DNA from: Glossina fuscipes | Lineage: Eukaryota > Arthropoda > Insecta > Diptera > Glossinidae | NCBI RefSeq assembly: GCF_014805625.2 | Contig: NW_023998476.1 | Coordinates: forward strand, 434,001 to 498,000 | Length of the DNA: 64,000 bases | Direction: 5' to 3' | In this document: in pieces, positions 47,050-58,194 of the stretch | Layout: the number at the start of each line of letters is the position of its first letter | Position numbering within the stretch: position 1 is the first letter of the stretch | Position numbers and translations under genes: made by a program | The notes under the pieces: generated by a model | The model's database searches: none | What the model was told of the DNA's origin: nothing | Seen by the model: only the letters and a program-made list of their open reading frames with translations

Positions 47050-48138
47050 TTAGATAATAAGCTTAGTAGTATTAATAAAGTAATGTATAGAATTGATATT
47101 CTGTTCTGAAACTGATTGTAGAATGTTCAAAGGGTTAATCGTTCCAAATGCAATACTTCTAGCCGAGGAAAAGTTGAGGCAGTCGCAGAGAATGTGCTTT
47201 ATAGTAAGAGTTTGTCCACAACAGCAGATTGGGGGAGAAGACTTCTTCAGGATCCATTGCTGAGTTGCAATTTTATGACCAAGGCGAATTCTCGAGAATG
47301 TTTGGATCTTGGTTTTCTCAACATTTGTTGGATATAGAGGTGGAGTTAATTGAGGGTTAATGCAAGAGTAGTGTTGATGATGGTATTGTAAATTTCCTTC
47401 TGCAATTTTCTCTTTAACTTTTCTTCCAATGTATCTTTGAAGATCCAACTTTTCCATGACATCATCCATAATTAGAGGAGCAGAAGCAGCATACTTTGCT
47501 GCTCGATCAGCCCGCTCATTTCCCAGTAAACCGATGTGACTTGGTACCCATAACATTTTAATTTTTCCGTCGGGTGTAGTAATTATATTCCTTAATTTGT
47601 TGAAGGTGCTCCATCTCGAAGTCGAAGGATTCCGAATAGCTTGTAATACAGACAAACTGTCGGTTACAATGACGGTTTTGAGTTTGTTTTTATGGGCAAG
47701 GTTGGCAGCGTGAAGGATAGCTCTGGCTTCGGTTATGAACGTTGAAGTACTTTCGTGAAATATGTGGTTGAGAAGAACCCGTCCTGTAGCATCTACCACC
47801 GCACAAGCAGGAGGCAGACCAGGAGATTTTGAGCCGTCTGTGTACAAAAGATTCCAACCAGTATTGTCCAATACTTGGGTTTTCTCAGCTATTAGACTCC
47901 TGAAGACGTAATTTGGAGTATCTTCTTTCTTGTGCATAGACAGTGAGATGTCAAAAGAGCAGTCTTTCAAAATCCAGGGAGGTTTAACACCAAAAGAGCG
48001 GGAAATTTTCAAGGGAATGTTCAATTCCTTTGCGATGCACAAACAATGGTCAATTGCAGATGGTGACTTTGGAATTTTCTTCGCAATAATAATCTCTCTT
48101 ACGTCATCACCGAGAATGGATTTGTTTGAATTAAGAAG
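47050..48138 (-). pseudogene. LINE ribonuclease H and C-terminal region (part of ORF2)
   Basis: In frame with the RT after the TAG. RNase H hallmarks: LLYTDGSKSPG, TFITEARAILHAA, VIVTDSLSVLQAI and WVPSHIGLLGNERADRAAK, supplying the D-E-D-D acidic set. A C-terminal region with a cysteine cluster follows (PPICCCGQTLTIKHILCDCL). It is full length to the stop at 47050. Confidence 0.85.
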
Positions 48139-49452
48139 CTAAGGGACTATTTTGGCTTTTAACTCATACAGTCTATTTTCTAAAGTTGGGAGACCAGTTT
48201 CAATTATAATATTATTTATGGGCATCGTCCGAAAAACATAGCACTTTGCTCTGAGGGCTTGGTGATAGACCGGTTTAAGGATGTTGATATTATATTTGCA
48301 GCTATTGCCATAAATTATCAAAGCATAGTCAATCTTGCTTAACACAAGCATTTTTGTAAGATAAGCAATAGTGTTAATATGCGCATGGCTTCTCCAAGCA
48401 ACGTACTGTATGAAATTTACCCTTGTTAAAAGGGAGTTTTTTAACCGAAGACAGTGTGCTTTCCAACGATAATTGTTGGAAAACGTGAGCCCGAGAACAT
48501 GGAGCGTCTGCACATTTAGTACTGGTAGGTCGTTAATATGCATCAGTAGGTTTCCTGCATCGCACATTTGTTTTCGACATATGTGCATTTTTTTTGATTT
48601 TTGTATAGAAATTTTAGCTCCTGACGAGTTTGCCCACCTGGAGATCTCACATGCAATAGATTCGAGGATGTTGATTGCTTTCGTGTTGTCTTTTTCTTTT
48701 GTAAAAATGTATACATCGTCCGCGTAGAGGCAATGTTCCACTCTTGGTACACGGCAAAGAATTTTGCTAATTTCATTGAAAGCGATCTGGAAAAGCGTGA
48801 CAGAGAGACGAGATCCTTGCGGAATGCCATTCATTAGCGGAAAGGAATCAGAAAGATGATTGTTGATTCTAACTTTGAACCGCCGATGCGACATGAATGA
48901 TTTGATGTAGTTGAAGAATTTGGGTCCAACATTCCATGATTTCAAGAGTCTTAAGATAACATGAAGACCAACTCTATCAAATGCTTTTTCGTAATCAATT
49001 GAGAGAATTGTTACGTGATTTCGTTCGGAAATTGCTTTGCTTGTGAAATAATCAATATGTAACAGAGCGTCGATGCACCCTCTACCCCGCTTGAAACTAA
49101 CTTGTTGCTTTGTTATCAGGTTCTTGGACTCAAGAAACCAAGATAATCTAGATGCCATAATCTTCTCTAATACCTTAGAGAGGCAAGGTAAAAGAGAAAT
49201 TGGGCGATAATCTGATGCGATGGAGATATTTTTTGACTTTGGAATTGGAACAACTGTTGCCAGTTTCCACATGTAGGGTATATGGCCAGTCATAAATACC
49301 GTATTATATAGGTCCAGCAATTTCTTTTTACTAGACTTAGACATAGCACTGATCATTTGGTATGAGATGCGGTCTAGACCAGGTGTCTTCCCCTTCAAAT
49401 TGGAGAGACAACTTCCAAGTTCTGAGGTAGATACGCTATTTTCCAGGAGCAT
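48139..49452 (-). pseudogene. LINE reverse transcriptase (part of ORF2)
   Basis: 437 residues. RT motifs are in order: KGKTPGLDRISYQMI (domain 0/1), VVPIPKSKNISIASDYRPIS then LLPCLSKVLEKI, ILSIDYEKAFDRV (motif A), NGIPQGSRLSVTLF (motif B), CLYADDVYIF (catalytic YADD), then a thumb region. The frame opens at the 5' break of the element and ends at a TAG that interrupts the link to RNase H (AKIVP-stop-LLNSNKSILG). The catalytic aspartates are present. Confidence 0.85.
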
Positions 49453-49516
49453 GGCACATCTTCCTCGGTCTTAAGACGTTCTTATACTAGTTCAAAGAAA
49501 TAAATACTACTTTATA

Positions 49517-49800
49517 TAACCCATCGTCTAACTCCTGTTGCTATATATTAATTTATATAATTTATATTTAAATATAAATTATTTATATAATACCTTTATT
49601 GGACATTTAAAATACTTTTTTAATATATATAATAATATATATATATATATATAAAAGAAAATGTTAATCTTTTTAATGGTTTTGATGGTTTCCTGATTGT
49701 TTCCGATTCTTTTTCCTTGACATGGTCGCTTTCGCTCTTCTATCGTCACCTCTAGATGTTTAGTTTTTTGGAAAATAAGCAAACTAAAGTTATTCAATTT
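49517..49800 (+). repeat. Repeat family C, left part of plus-strand copy
   Basis: From 'cctgttgctatatatta' through a palindromic AT block ('tttatatttaaatataaatt'), 'tttaatggttt', 'gtttcctgattgtttccgat' and 'tttttccttgacatggt' to 'ttttttggaaaataag'. The same series occurs in reverse at 58810-59056. Both AT arrays are included. Confidence 0.75.
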
Positions 49801-50739
49801 TATAAGTATGGGATGAATTCATATCTTGCGCTTCAAAAAACCTTGAGTTTCTTAAGAATATGATTGCCGTTAAGCAATTGGCCGCGTGTAAGGTTATTCA
49901 AATTGGGTCGGATTTATTTGGATATGTTAAATGTTTAAAAAATAACATCGAAGAATATCAAAATAATGTAAAATAGCAAACAAACGAATCCACATTAATA
50001 AAATCTGTCATCGTGATTTAAAATATAACTAAACAAATAAAATTATAATTATAAAATGTAAATAAATAAAATGATTGCATTATTGCATTTTTGGCGATAC
50101 CATTGTTTTTACATTTTTCCAACAATATATATAAGCAAATAATGAATAAATGAGTAAACAAATTGCCCGTAACAAGAATATACTGACAGAGAGAGAGAGA
50201 GGCTATAACTTAATAATATTAATAATAATTCATCTCGTGGTTTCTTTCTAACATTTCTTGGAAAATCTCTTCAACTCCTCTACCGCCTAAACATTATATT
50301 TATATATTTACATAAATTTAAGCAACATTTTCTGTTTGCAATATGCTTTGGTATCTCAATACCAAACCCTTATTAAACATTATTAAGCATTCTTCAACAT
50401 TGTTAAACATGTCAAATATAAGCAGAGTTAAACATCGAAACCTTATTAAACATATCATATATAGTGTTATGGAGTTTTATGATGAAAATAGATCTAAGAT
50501 AATGATTTTATATACAAACGCTCTTTTTATTTGAAATATTTTTAATTTTTCTCAATTTTTCACTCGACTCATATTTTTGAGTTTCGTTTCTTTCTTTTTT
50601 TCGCAATTATTCAATTCCTACAACTGCTTTGTACATTAAATTAATTTTATAACGGAGAAAGAGACATTAAGCATATAAGCACGTTTTTCCACCTTGAGGT
50701 TGAAAGGCAAAGCACAGAGTCGCTTATAATAAATAAATG
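49801..50739. other. Middle of the family C region, no gene
   Basis: AT-rich. A short cluster of 'taaacat' words lies at about 50370-50455. Nothing coding is seen. Confidence 0.4.
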
Positions 50740-50905
50740 GTTAAATGCCCCACTTAACAAAAATGTTAATGCCAAGCAGCTAATGTTAAAGGCCCAACTT
50801 AACAGATAACCGATTCCGTCAAATAACAGATCAAACATAATCGATTCTGTTAAATAGCAGATCAAACATAATCGATTCTGTTAAATGCAAAGCCGTCGGC
50901 AAAAC
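50740..50905 (+). repeat. Repeat family C, tandem part and terminus of plus-strand copy
   Basis: Units 'aataacagatcaaacataat' then 'cgattctgtta' (about 34-36 bp) repeat two to three times and end in GCAAAGCCGTCGGCAAAA at 50886-50905. The same terminus ends the copies at 58195 and 58567 (reversed). Confidence 0.7.
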
Positions 50906-51685
50906 AAAGGAAAACTTTGGGATATTTAGTAACTAATGTTTATTTATTTTTTATTAATAAATGTACGTTTTCATATAAAATTTCTTAATTTGTTCAATTT
51001 TACAAATTCTACAATTTATTTACTATTGAAATCTGTTAAATAGCAGAAACCTTCTTTAAATCTGTTAAATCGTATATATATGAAGAGAAACAAGAAACAA
51101 AATATTTCAAATTTCTCTATTTTCCTTTAGCAAATTTTTCAACCCTTTTTGAAATCATGTATATATGAAAACACACACACAAAATTAATTTTTCCCTTAA
51201 TCAATTCTTCGACCATTTTTCAACTTTCCTCATCCTCGATTTGTCCAATCGTATCGAATAGCATTGCCATTTAAATGGTTTTTAGAATTGTAGTGGCAAG
51301 TGTGATTTTGATTATAATTCATGCAAGGTAGCGGTTTGTAGAATATATTTTGTTTTGGTGCATTATTACTATCTAAGATGCAGTAATAAGTAGAAGTAAA
51401 ATAATGTAAGTGTGTAGGCATATTGCTCAGCTAATTGCAACATGTTTATCGAGACAATTTATAAGATGTTTCCCCCGAAAAAGATAAGGTATGGTTATAC
51501 TTATATATATTACTGGCCGCGCAGAAGAGTGGACGCGCGGAGGCGTGGACGATCGCTAAAAGTGCTATGCCCTCTGCACAAGGTTTCTCAATAAAAAACA
51601 CTAACTTAATAGGTGTGTTGGACAGTTATGTTGGTGGTTACAAATGTTTGGGCAACACCAAGAATCAGTTCCGCAATACACATGA

Positions 51686-52500
51686 ATTGTTAACTCGGCG
51701 GATGTAGAGTTATTAGTTTCGTCGTTAATAGATCAATCGTTGGAATCGTTGGATGGTGGTGGTGTTGAGAGTCAGATAATGTTTGGAGGTGAAGTGTGCG
51801 GTGAAAACGTAAGTAACTCATATTTAATAAGAGAAGGATGGCATAAACTGGGATTCACGCTTTAGGAAATCCTTGGATTTATTAGTTTATTAAAGGGCAA
51901 ATATACGAAGCTATGGATAATCGTGGCTTAGCAATGGATTGTTATGTTCAGACTTTGTATAAATCGCTTTACTGCAGATGAGGCCCTCGAAGCCTTAGTT
52001 CAACATGAAATGCTTATGGCTTGGGAAGGTTAACATTATGATTGCTTTTTTGTCAACTTTTCCTCATTTTCTCCTTATATCACGTTTTGTTATTTCAGAA
52101 AAGGAGCTTATGCAGCAATTGCCTTTGGAACAGCAATCATCCTATGTCGATGCTAAATTAATTGCTAAGCTGTATGAAACCAAATGGAAAAAGTATTATG
52201 AAACCATAGGGCCGGTAATTTGTAAATATTTTTCCCATTGTAGTAATTTGAAGGAAATCTTTCCATAGGCAAGCAATAGTGAGCAAACACCGATAGGAAA
52301 TTGGGGCAACTTTAAAACTATTAAAGAGTTGAATGAAAAAATCGAAAACACACGAGCATCTGAAGCCAATATACACAAAAATGTGATGCCAAAATTTATA
52401 ACACCTTCATCGTCGCATATTATGTCACCGGCAATCAATCATGCGCAATCTTTTTCTGGCATTGCCTTATCATTTTTTGCCTTCTTTATTCCACAGAGTC
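51686..52500 (+). pseudogene. APC/C subunit Cdc16 (APC6)-like gene fragment with introns
   Basis: Four exon-like pieces with good splice sites read as a part of Cdc16, a TPR subunit of the anaphase-promoting complex. Piece 1 ends GGEVCGEN at 51808 (GTAAGT). Piece 2 (51886-52028) reads FIKGQIYEAMDNRGLAMDCY then VQTLYKSLYC, EALEALVQHEMLMAWE. Piece 3 (52099-52214) reads KELMQQLPLEQQSSYVDAKL and YETKWKKYY. Piece 4 starts at 52269 (ASNSEQTPIGNWGNFKTIKE) and runs to a stop at about 52500. There is an extra A at 51976 that breaks the frame in piece 2. The N-terminal exons and all C-terminal TPRs are missing. Introns are kept, so this is a DNA-level copy, not a retrocopy. It could also be a real gene with missing assembly on either side. 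Confidence 0.7.
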
Positions 52501-53033
52501 TTTGAAGATTTCAAAGTTCCCAGCTTTTCTTTGCACGTTAGCTTAACGCGCGCCGAGACATCAGGACGTAATCGGGCTAAAGACGCATGTGATTCCAATA
52601 CTTGCTTACTTATATCGCTTTGTTTAACTCGCGTGGAGCCGCATAATTTATAAGAAAGTATACAACTAAAAAGATTTTCATAAAATCGCTCATATTGTTA
52701 AAGCCAAGCGTCGCTTCAACGGCAACATGCTTTTTCTTAGTTAGTTTTATTAAAGAGTCTTTTTTCAGCACTTTCAGCATTCCAATTATCTCTGAACGGT
52801 GTATTAGTTTTGTTATGAAATTTATGCATAACTTCACAGTAAAAATCGAACAACGTGCTGCGCGCTGCAAGGCACATGAGATGAGCATCTTTGAATTGAT
52901 TTATTTTAAAACAGCCAAAGCTATGCACAGCAACTAAAACTCTTTCCATCGAATCAAACACAAGTGTAAAGCTTGCACGATCATCTGCGGCTTGTAATTG
53001 ATCTGGATCCAACACCATTTTTATTGATGACAC
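52480..53033 (-). other. Unassigned coding-like relic, frameshifted
   Basis: Minus-strand frames: MVLDPDQLQAADDRASFTLV then FDSMERVLVAVHSFGCFK, KDAHLMCLAARSTLFDFYCE (52737-53024); in another frame KKKHVAVEATLGFNNMSDF (about 52680-52740); and in a third near 52500-52600 LESHASLARLRPDVSARVKL then TCKEKLGTL. Composition is strongly protein-like and the parts are collinear, so it looks like a decayed conserved gene lying convergent to the Cdc16 fragment. I cannot name the family. Confidence 0.35.
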
Positions 53034-53039
53034 AATGAA

Positions 53040-53420
53040 CAGCCAATAGGCAGATGGACAGACGAATAGACGGACATGTTTAGGTGCATTTCAAATTTAA
53101 AACTGGTCAAGAATTTGCATACTTTACGGGGTTTTTGAAGCTGATTTCTGCGCTTTATAGAGAGAGGTGTGGTGAATTTCTTCCATTTTTTTCCATGAAT
53201 GGTGCAGCATCGCCCATAGAATTTGCGTTCAAGTTTTTGTACATTTATTTGCTGTAGTTAATGAGAAATGAACAAAAAAACAATTTTTCGTACCTTTTGG
53301 AAAACAGAGGTCTTCTCAGCTTACGTGATACTGAAGGCGGTTTGCCCCATTTTCAATACGAACCTGCGTGCAAGAACTTCCAATTTTTGTGCCATATTTG
53401 AGGACGATAGCTTCCTTTTT
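53040..53420 (-). repeat. Dispersed repeat family B, copy 5
   Basis: Includes 'agacggacatgtttaggtgc', 'ggggtttttgaagctgattt' and, reversed, the module around FNTNLRARTSNF.. FEDDSF. It is the longest copy, joining the parts found separately at 3790-3975 and 26040-26307. Confidence 0.7.
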
Positions 53421-53429
53421 GGTGTAGGT

Positions 53430-53530
53430 TCCTTGTTCTTGTTCCTTTTAGGTACAGGTTGCTTGTTGTTCTTCCTTTTTGGAGCAGGTCGCTTGTTCTT
53501 CTTCCTTTTTGGTTCTTCTCCTTTAAAGTA
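53430..53530 (-). repeat. 30-bp repeat encoding Lys/Arg-rich decapeptides
   Basis: A minus-strand frame of 86 residues (53321-53581) contains four adjacent ten-residue repeats: PKRKKNKRPA, PKRKNNKQPV, PKRNKNKEPT, PKRK. The 30-bp unit ('cttcctttttggagcaggtc' and so on) lies at the edge of the family B copy. A coding role is doubtful. Confidence 0.5.
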
Positions 53531-55175
53531 TTTATTGGTATACATTTGTGTTTGACTCAATAAAAACGCAGAAAGGGACAAATTACGATGATCTTTCTAT
53601 GGAAGAGTTTTGTAAAGATACCATATCGCAACAGAAGCTTTAGAATTTTAAAAGTCATCTAAAATACCCCTTGTTATTAAGTCCCTGTTTTTGTGCAAGG
53701 CAGATTCTTCTCATCATATCTAGACAATTACGTTTATCAGGAATTCCAGCCGATTAATGTACCACTTGCATTGGTCTGGTGGCGAGCGGCGGCATATCTC
53801 GTTTGTCAATCAATGAATGCGTGTCTGAATCTAACCAAAATCAAGAAATGTGTGTGTGGAAACTACCAAAAATCAAGGAATGTGTGTCAGATTCTCTGAT
53901 TAAATAAATTATGATATGTTCGAATGAGAAGTTTTAGGAAGATTCCCTGAGAATCTCTTTTCATGGGTGACGTTGGTATTGGTCTTAAATAAGTTTCTAA
54001 ACAGCTCGGCTGTTTCCGCCAAGTCTGTCAACTCCCGTTAGTGCCAATACAGAGATCGAGTAGAAGTTGTCCCTAGGTAAATAATTTGGGCGGATAGAAT
54101 GCCTTTTTGATGTAGCGAATGAAATGCTTTGTGGAATTATTAATTCATAACAATTGATTTTATTTAATTTTGGCATGGCTATTTATACCTAAATTTTACA
54201 AAATACCTTATTGCTAGCGTAAGCATAAAGTTGTGACGGATTACTTTAATTAGGGCGCCTAGCATTGTATTGCATTTCGAAATTTAATTTTCAGCTAATT
54301 GAAGTGTGACATAATTCGTCTTTTTCTTTTTGCAAGTGAATTATGCTGATTTTACATAATTCTGTCACACTTTAAACATAACGCATAACAACGATATGCG
54401 ATTACACTCCAATTTAAGTTATGGTCGCTTATCACAGTTTTCCATACCACCCTTGAGCCACCGTGATAGGCGCTTTGCCAATTGTTTTGAATGGCTGGCT
54501 CCCCTGTAGGCCTACACCATTATAAACGTAACTTAAAACTATAACACAATATTTGCAATAATAAACAAAACCACGCTAATTAACATAATATAAATATATA
54601 ATATAAATGTGTATAATACGGAGCAAATTTTTTATGGGAAATAGCTTTAAAAGAGAAGAAATGCGAATAGATGGTTCTCATGAAAAGAATAAGAAGAAAG
54701 AAGAATAAAGTCTTTGACAAGAATATTATTTTTACTAAATTTAGACAGTTTAGCTCCCACTTTTGGAATGACTTTCATTAAAACTATACCTATGAATAAG
54801 GTGTAGTTGTAACATTGTACTGTGAAAATACTTTCAATGCTTTCGGCCCAATAGCTGGAGGTTTAATGACGACCCGGGCGTCACTGATCGCATGGCCACT
54901 AGAACGATGGCGTGTGTTGACAAGCGCAATGCCGAAGACACGTCAGCCTCTCCACATAGCCAAATAAACTAACTAATTATCATTAATGTTGAACAATTTG
55001 TCGAAATTTACGCCATCTCTACTATTACGTACGTGGTCTTTTTAAAATGACTGATATGAACTCCCTTTAAATATATTTAATAATTATAAATAATTTCCCC
55101 GTTAAAAATTTGAAATTCTTATCAATTTATTATTAAAACTAAATATGTAATTTGATAAGATCTTCAAGTCAAATT
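53531..55175. other. Gene-free stretch
   Basis: No gene recognised. At about 53771-53804 there is a phrase of some 33 bases nearly identical to the start of the Elp2-like fragment at 20415-20449. A GC-richer piece at 54850-54970 ('gacccgggcgtcactgatcg') looks like the end of an unknown retroelement. Confidence 0.4.
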
Positions 55176-55543
55176 TTTTATTATTATTATTATTATTATA
55201 ATTTTAGACTAACGAAATAAATTCTTAGACATTGAGCACTAGCAACACAGGCTATCGGCTCTAATTTGTAAATTAGATATATAATTTGTTATTATATATA
55301 TATATATATATATGTATATAAATAATTTGTGTGTTTGTATTAGATATTGAGCCTAGTAGTTTTAATAAAGTAATATATTGTATTGATATTTTCTTCTGTA
55401 GCTGCATGTAGAATGTCCATAGGGTTAATCGTTCCAAATGCAATACTTCTAGCCAAGGAAAAGTTAAGGCAGTCGCAGAGAATGTGCTTTATAATGAGAG
55501 TTTGTCCACAACTGCAGATTGGGGAGGAAGACTTCTTCAAGAT

Positions 55544-56074
55544 CTATTGGTGAGTTGCAATTGTATGACCAAGGCGAATTCTCGAAAACGTTTGGATCTT
55601 GGCTTTTTCAACATTTGTTGGATATAAAGGTGGAGTTAATTGAGGGTAAATAGAAGAGTAGTGTTGATGATGATATTGTAACTTCCCTTCTGCAATTTTC
55701 TCTTTAACTTTTCTTCCAATGTATCTTTGAAGAACCAACTTTTCCATGACATCATCCATAATTAGAAGAGCAGAAGCAGCATACTTTGCCGCCGGATCAG
55801 CCTGCTCATTTCCCAATAAACCGATATGACTAGGTATCCATAACATTTTAATTTTTTCGTCGGGTGTTGTAATTATATTCCTTAATTTGTTGATGGTGCT
55901 CCATCTCGAAGTCGAAGGATTCCGAATAGCTTGTAATACAGAAAAACTGTCGGTAACAATGACGGTTTTGAGTTTGTTTTTATGAGCACGGTTCGCAGCG
56001 TGAAGTACGGAGAATAAATTATAGAGCTCTTGCTCAGAAAACGATTGCGACGGCGGGATATAGAGCGAAAGCAC
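55544..56074 (-). pseudogene. LINE endonuclease-RNase H fusion created by deletion
   Basis: An open frame joins the endonuclease start (YIPPSQSFSEQELYNLF) to RNase H (SVLHAANRAHKNK). It carries VTDSFSVLQAI and IPSHIGLLGNEQADPAAK, where the Arg of ERADRAAK in the sister is now Pro. It ends at TAG 55544 where the sister has TGG (QW to Q-stop), and the C-terminal cysteine cluster follows at 55340-55540. The frame extends upstream without an ATG to about 56385, just after an ATG-TAA. Confidence 0.75.
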
Positions 56075-56873
56075 TGTAAATTTTATGTTTAAGATTATTT
56101 GTATTGCTACGGCTTGTATGTGTGAGCCTAAATTTATGCGTTTGTGGTGTATACTTGATTTTATAAAAACACCAACTCCTTCTTTGGAATATGAATTTTG
56201 ATCAGCATTCGTGAAGTATCCAGTACATGATTTGAGTGGAATAGGATTAAAAGAGCTTCTACAATGGGTTTCTTGAAGGGATATAAGGCTTGGATTAAAA
56301 TCATTTACGAGCGTACGGAGTTCATCAAAATTATTAATACGTCCTTTAATGTTCCATCGTAGAATTTTAAAAACTTTATTTAATTGTAGTTACATGGAAA
56401 TGGAATGGTAGGTGGGTTAAGTTGACATGTTAGCGTCTCCGCCGAGGTCGCTATAGGAATAGCGGAATGGTCTGCACTTAGGTGGTTTGAGGTGCAACGG
56501 GTGGGCGCACGTGAATAATTTGAAATTGAAGGTAGATTAAGGGATGAAAGATTGGATTTATTACAACTTGTAATTTGTTGACTAGAGTTGAGAGCTGGTG
56601 ATTCTGGGGAATTTGGTTCATTAGATTTTAGCATACGTGTTGTTGTTTTAATTTTTTCAATATTTGCTGTTGCTTTGATTTTTTCATTATTATCTTTGGC
56701 GGGTGATGGAACTGTTTTCGCAATATAATTTTTGGTTGATGGTAGAATAGCCTTTTCATTGGAAGGACTTGGAGTTAAAGACTTATTAGGCTCGTTTTGC
56801 GAAGCGACAGCAGCGTAGTTATTACTTTTGTTAATTCTTTGGTTTCCAGTGGCATTTATTTCGCGGTTTTGAT

Positions 56874-57263
56874 TTATAGAATCTCACGCAATTGTGTAAA
56901 ACGTGGGCATTGTTTGTCTAACGTCCAGTGTTGATCATTGCAATTTAAGCAGAAACTACGGGTACAGCTTTCAGCACATGGAGGAAGACCACAGTTAGCA
57001 AAGGATGGAGGACTGGTGCATCTTTTTGCCGTATAACCCAGGCGTTGGCAGTTTTTACACCTCATGGGATTTGGAATGTAGAATTCTACTTCACATTTGC
57101 ACCAAGTTACATCAACCGTTGCCGGTAGCCGATAGCGGTCAAAAGTCAAAATAATTCTTCCTGTAGGAGAGCGAGTTTTTCCATCGTCATTTAATTTGGT
57201 GAATTTGTACATTTCAGTCACTCCTTGACTGACCATTTCGCGAACAATTTCATCTTCCGGCAC
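56874..57263 (-). pseudogene. LINE ORF1 (gag-like), zinc-knuckle part
   Basis: Contains GRIILTFDRYRLPATVDVTW, then cysteine-rich zinc knuckles: CKNCQRLGYTAKRC (CX2CX8C spacing), CGLPPCAESC and FCLNCNDQHWTLDKQCPRF. This is the nucleic-acid chaperone ORF of I- and jockey-type LINEs. The flanking ORF1 pieces are in other frames, so the ORF is broken. Confidence 0.75.
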
Positions 57264-57605
57264 ATGCTTTAAGCATGGGGCATAAACTACGCCTTTAACC
57301 GAGTTGAGTTTGTCATGCAGTTTAGCGGATATAGCACATAAATTAACTAGTGATTTCGATTTTAGGAGTTTTAGGATTTAGGAGTTTTCGGTAGAAGCTC
57401 GGGTTCCCAGCGAGGACAAGTAAATTCCCATTGCGTAGAATCGAGATAGAGCCTGTATATGTTGTAATGCTATCTAGTGCTTTTTTACAGCAAAAAGGCT
57501 GATTTGTAAAACGGTTATGGTATTTTTTGTCAAGTGATGTCAGAGCGATGTTACTGATTAGCAAGACCGGAAAGTCCAAATTTTTAATTTTTTTTCTTTG
57601 CGGAG

Positions 57606-58189
57606 ATGTGTCCGCTAATAGATGAAATCTATTTGAGTTTTTATTATTATGCCTTATGGTTGCCTATTATTTATTAATTTGTGAAAAGAACCATTGGAAA
57701 GGGAAATGGATTGGGAACTACTAAAGGAAAACGTCAATTGTTTTTTATTTTTCTTTTTTTGTTTCTTTTTTATTTTTTTATTATATATAGAGTAAAGAAA
57801 GCCACGTAAGGTATCTGCGGTATCCAAAAGAAAACACGCACTACTCCTGCTTTTTTATAATTTTATAATTTTTTGGGTTTTTTCTTATTTCAGTTTTATG
57901 TAAAGGTTTCATAAACTTCCTCTTCTAAATTTTAACTTTTTTAATTTTTCACTCCCGACAACTTCTTTGTGCATTTGTAAAATGGCTTTGATTTTTATGT
58001 AACTTTTTCGCTAAAAGCCATCATCTGGTTTCTCCCATTACATAGATCCCTAATAAGAATTCCCTTTTGTTGAAAATGGAGACAGCACAGAGTTGCTTTG
58101 CATACTTGCGTTGCTAACGCTCCGTTGTCATAACTAGTTTTCTAGTTTGGACAAATGCCGTTGCCAAGTAATAAAAAATATAAAATTGG
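57606..58189. other. Pyrimidine-rich intergenic stretch
   Basis: Several T-rich runs and no recognisable gene. Confidence 0.4.
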
Positions 58190-58194
58190 GGGAC

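Larger units (their letters stand above)
47025..49470 (-). mobile_element. I-clade LINE, 5'-truncated copy with RT and RNase H
   Basis: The minus strand encodes a reverse transcriptase and a ribonuclease H in one frame, broken by a single TAG near 48139. The gag-like ORF and endonuclease are missing. The 3' end stops at 'ctatcggctctaattt', which in the sister copy (55246) lies some 70 bases before the TAA tail, so the tail is also lost. The RT-then-RNase-H order, without a second zinc-finger ORF after it, and the TAA tails of sister copies fit the I clade. Confidence 0.8.
55176..57605 (-). mobile_element. I-clade LINE, copy with gag and an internal deletion
   Basis: Same family as 47025-49470. 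From 5' to 3' on the minus strand: a gag-like ORF1 in pieces (57343-57579, 56874-57263, 56380-56634), the beginning of the endonuclease (ILRWNIKGRINNFDELRTLV, LISLQETHCRSSF, VLSLYIPPSQSFSEQEL at about 56380-56010), then a direct jump into RNase H (VLHAANRAHKNKLKTVIVTD). Most of the endonuclease and all of the RT are missing. The 3' end keeps the TAA repeats (55178-55199). An AT dinucleotide run sits at about 55285-55320. Confidence 0.8.
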
